Shown here piece after piece: positions 60,639-64,000 of a stretch of 64,000 nt of DNA (the stretch's first letter is position 1; each line of letters starts with the position of its first letter). Below the pieces are notes generated by a model. It was given only the letters and a program-made list of their open reading frames with translations, was not told where the DNA came from and did no database searches. The DNA comes from Chryseobacterium sp. CY350 (GTDB taxonomy: Bacteria > Bacteroidota > Bacteroidia > Flavobacteriales > Weeksellaceae), in contig NZ_CP116034.1 of the NCBI RefSeq assembly GCF_027945075.1, positions 3,534,001 to 3,598,000 on the forward strand, written 5' to 3'. The position numbers and the translations under genes were made by a program.

Positions 60639-61022
60639 TTATTTTACTAACTCCTCAAAAAGTTTACCAAACGTCTTTTCCAGGTCTTTAGATTTTCCGG
60701 GATGAGGTCTTGAGGTTTGTACTACAGCACTTCTCAACGCCGTCAACCAGCGGAATCTTTCAGGAATATCCATGTGAGCAACCGGACCGCCATCTTTGGC
60801 TCCGTAGGCTATCTTCTGGAAACTTTCAAGATTTTGAATAATATCATCATAATCCAGTTTGCTTCTCATGAGTTTAAATTTATCTGGGCAGAGATAAAAT
60901 TCTACACGGATAAATTTTTCTTTCTTTGAAAACATCACCAGTCCTATATTGAAAAACTCTTCTCTTTCAACTTTGGGAACCAGCCGTATAACTGCGTATT
61001 CGTATATTTTATCCTCTAGCAT
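60639..61022 (-). CDS. DUF3037 domain protein
   Basis: A 127-aa protein of the DUF3037 family: YEYAVIRLVPKVEREEFFN (residues 6-24) at the start, FYLCPDKFKLMRSKLDYDDI in the middle, and FRWLTALRSAVVQTSRPHPG near 90-109. Function unknown. Its start lies inside the end of the HipA-like gene (14-bp overlap), so the two are translated from one mRNA. The family is regularly found next to HipA-like kinases. Confidence 0.85.
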   Translation of the reverse strand: MLEDKIYEYAVIRLVPKVEREEFFNIGLVMFSKKEKFIRVEFYLCPDKFKLMRSKLDYDDIIQNLESFQKIAYGAKDGGPVAHMDIPERFRWLTALRSAVVQTSRPHPGKSKDLEKTFGKLFEELVK

Positions 61023-61782
61023 TTTTGGCTTCTTTTAAAAAGATTTGAGAGTTTTCCAATCGCGTTTTCATAAAATTAAAATACACTTCACGAATTTCGT
61101 CTGCATTTTCTTCGGCATCTTCCCATTGCAACCAGTCTTCCGGGATAAGATTGACAATGTCTCTGAAAACAGAATCATTTAAAATTTCATGAGCAAATTG
61201 ATCAGCTTCATCCAATTTTGTTGCCTGAGGAAGAAGAACGTGATCTTTTACATATTTAAACGGAGTTTTTGCCGCCGTGTCAAAATTTTGCCACGAATGA
61301 TGAAAGTAAAAAGAGGCGCCATTGTCAATGACCCACAGTTCTTTATGCCACATCAAAAGATTGGTGTTTTTAAAAGTACGGTCGATATTGGTAATAAAAG
61401 CATCTAGCCAGACAATTTTTGAAGCCAAAAGAGGATCAACTTTAATACTTGAATCAAAAGCAATGGATTCTGACAAGTAATGCAAACCCAGATTTAAACC
61501 TTCTGAGTTTTTAAGTAAATCCTGAATTTCTTCATCAGCTTCCGTCCGTCCAAAATCCACATCCAGATTTGCAAAAACTAATTCCGGAATTTTTAAGCCC
61601 AAAATCTCGGTAATTTTACCGCCCAGCAATTCAGAAATCAACATTTTAACTCCGTGACCTGCACCACGAAATTTCAGAACATATTTAAAATCATCATCGG
61701 CCTCTGCCAAAGCAGGAAGTGAGCCACCTTCGCGCAGCGGGAGAATATAGCGCATTACTGTAACCGTTCGTAAATCCAACAT
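61009..61782 (-). CDS. HipA-like kinase family protein
   Basis: A 257-aa protein with the HipA-like (HipA_2 type) kinase fold: FKYVLKFRGAGHGVKMLISE (about 34-53), catalytic loop WLDAFITNIDRTFKNTN (about 150) and the metal-binding IDNGASFYF (DFG-like) near 176. The start MLDLRTVTV (61782) is chosen because the longer reading begins in AT-rich spacer. There is no HipB-type antitoxin beside it; instead the DUF3037 gene overlaps by 14 bp. The kinase substrate cannot be told from sequence. Confidence 0.82.
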   Translation of the reverse strand: MLDLRTVTVMRYILPLREGGSLPALAEADDDFKYVLKFRGAGHGVKMLISELLGGKITEILGLKIPELVFANLDVDFGRTEADEEIQDLLKNSEGLNLGLHYLSESIAFDSSIKVDPLLASKIVWLDAFITNIDRTFKNTNLLMWHKELWVIDNGASFYFHHSWQNFDTAAKTPFKYVKDHVLLPQATKLDEADQFAHEILNDSVFRDIVNLIPEDWLQWEDAEENADEIREVYFNFMKTRLENSQIFLKEAKNARG

Positions 61783-62005
61783 AGCGCAAAAATAAGATTT
61801 TACTTTGTGTTTAATTCTATTTTTAATATTTTTAAATGAAAAAGTAAATTGGTCAGTTATCATTTAGAAGTCTATTTTAAAATAGTTTTATTCATTGAGC
61901 TTGTCGTTTCGTAAAACCTCAACATTTTAATCAATAAAATATTTTATATTTTCAAGGAATACGCAGTTGCTTCGAAATTTAATACTGAACCTAAAAATAA
62001 AAAAT

Positions 62006-62854
62006 ATGGAAATCATAAAAGAGCAAAATATCGTCATTCAAAATCCTGAAACCAAAGATTTTCTTGCCGACGCATTTTATATTAAAACTGATAAAAAATT
62101 GCCATTGGTAATTTTTATCCACGGTTATAAAGGCTACAAAGATTGGGGTGCGTGGAATTTGATGGCAGAAAAAATTGCTGAAGCAGGTTTTTATTTTGTT
62201 AAATTTAATTTCTCATACAACGGAACAACTTTAGTAAATCCGACAGAATTTGATGATCTTAAAGCTTTCGGTGAAAATAATTACTCAAAAGAATTGTCAG
62301 ATTTGGGACTGGTGATTGATCATTTTAGCAAGAATCCGCAAGTAGATGCAGAAAAAATAATTTTGATGGGTCACAGTCGGGGAGGAGCGATTTCTATTGT
62401 GAAAACCTGTGAAGATATTAGAATTAATGGCTTAATTACTTTGGCAAGTGTAGATTCTTTAGATCGATTTCCGAAGGATGATGGTCTTGAAGAATGGAAA
62501 AAGAAAGGAGTTTATTACATCGAAAATGCAAGAACAAAACAGGAAATGCCGCACTATTATCAGTTTTATGAAGACTTTAAAAATAATGAACATCGTTTTG
62601 ATGTAGAGCGCTCAATGGAGATGGCAAAAGCTCATGTTTTGATTATTCACGGGACAAAAGATGAAGGAGTAAGTGTGAAGAATGCTGAACACCTTCATGT
62701 TTTGAACCCTAATTCTGAGTTGTTTTTAATTGAAAGCGGAAATCACGTTTTTGGAGCAAAAGAGCCGTGGGAAGAAAAATTTTTACCGGAAGATTTGAAT
62801 AAAGTAGTTGAGAAATGCATTGATTTTCTGAATGATAAAATAGTGCATGAATAA
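62006..62854 (+). CDS. alpha/beta hydrolase, cytoplasmic
   Basis: A 282-aa serine hydrolase without signal peptide. Seen: FIHGYKGYKDWGAWNLMAEK near 36-55, nucleophile MGHSRGGAISIV near 117-128 (Ser about 120), and the end triad IIHGTKDEGVSV plus GNHVFGAKEPW near 248. Dienelactone hydrolase-like. The start MEIIKEQNI at 62006 is preferred over an upstream Met in the spacer. It faces a lipoprotein gene on the other strand. Confidence 0.88.
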   Translation: MEIIKEQNIVIQNPETKDFLADAFYIKTDKKLPLVIFIHGYKGYKDWGAWNLMAEKIAEAGFYFVKFNFSYNGTTLVNPTEFDDLKAFGENNYSKELSDLGLVIDHFSKNPQVDAEKIILMGHSRGGAISIVKTCEDIRINGLITLASVDSLDRFPKDDGLEEWKKKGVYYIENARTKQEMPHYYQFYEDFKNNEHRFDVERSMEMAKAHVLIIHGTKDEGVSVKNAEHLHVLNPNSELFLIESGNHVFGAKEPWEEKFLPEDLNKVVEKCIDFLNDKIVHE

Positions 62855-62856
62855 AA

Positions 62857-62877
62857 AAGATAGCCTAAAACTATCTT
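62857..62877 (-). terminator. terminator of the 62883 gene
   Basis: Stem aagatag (62857-62863) with ctatctt (62871-62877); the minus strand continues TTTTTATTC. Confidence 0.6.
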
Positions 62878-62882
62878 ATTTC

Positions 62883-63491
62883 TTAAAGTGAATTATTGGT
62901 TTTTATAGAATTCTTTTTTACTGATTTTAGAAGACTTCTAAAGTTTTTCATCGTCATCATTTCGGTTGTCGGAGTAAAAATTGTTGCTTTCTGACCCTTT
63001 TCAACAGAAACTTCCGAAGATGCTTTTAGTGAATATATTTTTTTCAGTGTCGTAATATCATATACATCCATCATCGCAAAAGTTTCATTCTTTTTGTAGT
63101 CATATTGTTCACCAAGTGCGCCGTCTAAAGCGTTCCGAACTTTAAATGTATAAACATTTACCAAAAAATTGAAATCAGTGCTGCTCTTTAAAGCCTCAAG
63201 ATCTTCAGTCTGAGGATCAAACGGAATATTGTTTTTAATAATATTTTCAGACTTTGCAGTTTTCAGATCAAAAGCATTACCACCGCTCAAATCTTGAAAG
63301 AGTTGTAATGTTTCCTCACTCATCATTTCTCTGTGATGAGAATCTACTGTAGTATTGATATTGTTGATCAGCCATTTTTTATCTTTCGAAAATACAAGTG
63401 ATTTACTATAAATGCTGTAATCTTTTCTGACAGGATAATAGCACGACTGTAGAGTAATCAAGACAAATAATAAAATAACACTTTTCTTCAT
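62883..63491 (-). CDS. hypothetical lipoprotein, 202 aa
   Basis: Predicted lipoprotein with signal MKKSVILLFVLITLQSC (lipobox LQSC, Cys17) and a mature part with no family I recognise. Seen: FSKDKKWLINNINTTVDSHH near residue 35, and the C-terminal KKNSIKTNNSL. It lies 18 bp after the flavin reductase gene on the same strand, so it may be co-transcribed; a terminator follows. Confidence 0.72.
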   Translation of the reverse strand: MKKSVILLFVLITLQSCYYPVRKDYSIYSKSLVFSKDKKWLINNINTTVDSHHREMMSEETLQLFQDLSGGNAFDLKTAKSENIIKNNIPFDPQTEDLEALKSSTDFNFLVNVYTFKVRNALDGALGEQYDYKKNETFAMMDVYDITTLKKIYSLKASSEVSVEKGQKATIFTPTTEMMTMKNFRSLLKSVKKNSIKTNNSL

Positions 63492-63509
63492 CTGATATCT
63501 TTTATCAAT

Positions 63510-64000
63510 TTATTTCACCAAAAGTTTCCACGCTTCCTCAATCCTGTTTTCCAATAGCAACTTTTGTGCGTCAAGATGTACATTTTCATCATCATGACAG
63601 TTTTCTGAAGGTAAAACTTCCACATTTGCCAGCATTCCCAAATCGTTTCCCGTAAATACTTTGCTGTATTTTATGGCATCAGGAAGAAGATCAAAGCCAA
63701 TTCCTTTTGTGACCAATGGTTTGGGAACTTCAAAAAGATTGTTCTCATTATTTCTGGAATACCAATTTCCGCCCAAACGTGCAACCATATCTAATTTTGC
63801 CTGGTCTAAATTTCCTTCCTCATTCAAGTATTCTTCCCGTATATGAATTTTTTTTACTTCACAAATTACCAGATTTCCTGCGCCACCTTGATCTCCCAAA
63901 GATTTTATTTCTAAAACTTTGCATTCAAAATTTACAGGACATTCTTCAATCAATTTTGGTTTTACCAAATCAGCATCTTTCATCGTCAATCCAGATTTGA
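63510..64000 (-). CDS. flavin reductase family protein, N-terminus outside window
   Basis: C-terminal part of an FMN-binding flavin reductase (DIM6/NTAB type). The frame is open to the window edge (KSGLTMKDADLVKPKLIEE reads in frame), so the TTG or ATG near 63985 is not the real start. Seen: ECPVNFECKVLEI with the family Cys, and the conserved MVARLGGNWYSR. It probably reduces free flavin for a partner enzyme. Confidence 0.85.
   Translation of the reverse strand, partial: KSGLTMKDADLVKPKLIEECPVNFECKVLEIKSLGDQGGAGNLVICEVKKIHIREEYLNEEGNLDQAKLDMVARLGGNWYSRNNENNLFEVPKPLVTKGIGFDLLPDAIKYSKVFTGNDLGMLANVEVLPSENCHDDENVHLDAQKLLLENRIEEAWKLLVK

Noticed and set aside
61009..61782. Classical HipBA toxin-antitoxin system
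   Set aside because: No HipB-like HTH gene is adjacent and the kinase is the shorter HipA_2 type.
61890..61915. Second copy of the GCTGAGCTTGTCGAAG REP core
   Set aside because: Only gagcttgtcg matches, with no inverted partner; too short to call.

Overview
Organism: the window looks like a Chryseobacterium-type member of the Weeksellaceae (Flavobacteriia, Bacteroidota). The reasons are the low G+C, Bacteroidota -7 promoter boxes (TAnnTTTG) in front of many genes, general lack of Shine-Dalgarno sites, lineage-typical families (GLPGLI, PNGase F, the grasp-with-spasm peptide system, DUF3108, a TamB homologue, a split transketolase, a ferredoxin:NADP reductase next to a ferredoxin), and REP-like intergenic palindromes. 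Most genes are ordinary chromosomal housekeeping or metabolic genes. No phage, plasmid, IS element or CRISPR array is visible. Layout: 1-4014 holds the end of a frameshifted aldehyde dehydrogenase, an unknown gene, and a leftward unit of SDR (frameshifted), GlcG-like protein, AraC regulator and membrane protein. 4314-8504 holds tRNA-Ser(GGA), asparaginase, TrmH, RsmE and TsaD. 8509-14359 holds TamB, an Lrp/AsnC regulator and a small membrane protein. 14406-17917 is a leftward grasp-with-spasm RiPP cluster: DUF6624-like lipoprotein, frameshifted GG-leader precursor, ATP-grasp maturase, 62-aa protein and SPASM maturase. 18195-23387 holds the two transketolase subunits, a GIY-YIG/DUF4357 protein, a sodium:solute symporter and a GNAT protein. 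23389-29122 is a redox/stress cluster (OsmC, YjdI-type ferredoxin, FMN reductase, two pirins, two YidJ-type acetyltransferases) and a DHA2 efflux pump. 29200-38840 holds AsnB, a GLPGLI-PNGase F fusion, an RNA m5C methyltransferase, YjdM, a lone ABC ATPase, YceI and PheS. 38928-46307 holds a two-component pair, a structured non-coding RNA candidate, DUF3108, ferredoxin reductase plus ferredoxin, a strange 21-bp repeat palindrome and PepD. 46485-64000 holds lipoproteins, RecR, a glycosyltransferase, SecG, two M16 peptidases, a frameshifted PAS histidine kinase with its response regulator, a UvrD helicase, three alpha/beta hydrolases, a HipA-like/DUF3037 pair and a truncated flavin reductase. Most unusual: (1) 44293-44660, two opposed arrays of degenerate 21-bp units around a central point, G+C-richer than their surroundings and explained by no gene; (2) 41430-41790, a probable structured RNA that starts with a strong Shine-Dalgarno sequence and a 17-codon ORF, and a second copy of the same start module at 32048-32140, where the Shine-Dalgarno lies in a hairpin; (3) the RiPP cluster, whose precursor is easily missed because of a one-base frameshift. 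Four genes (aldehyde dehydrogenase, SDR, RiPP precursor, histidine kinase) each carry one small indel in otherwise intact family sequence, so assembly errors should be excluded before calling them pseudogenes.
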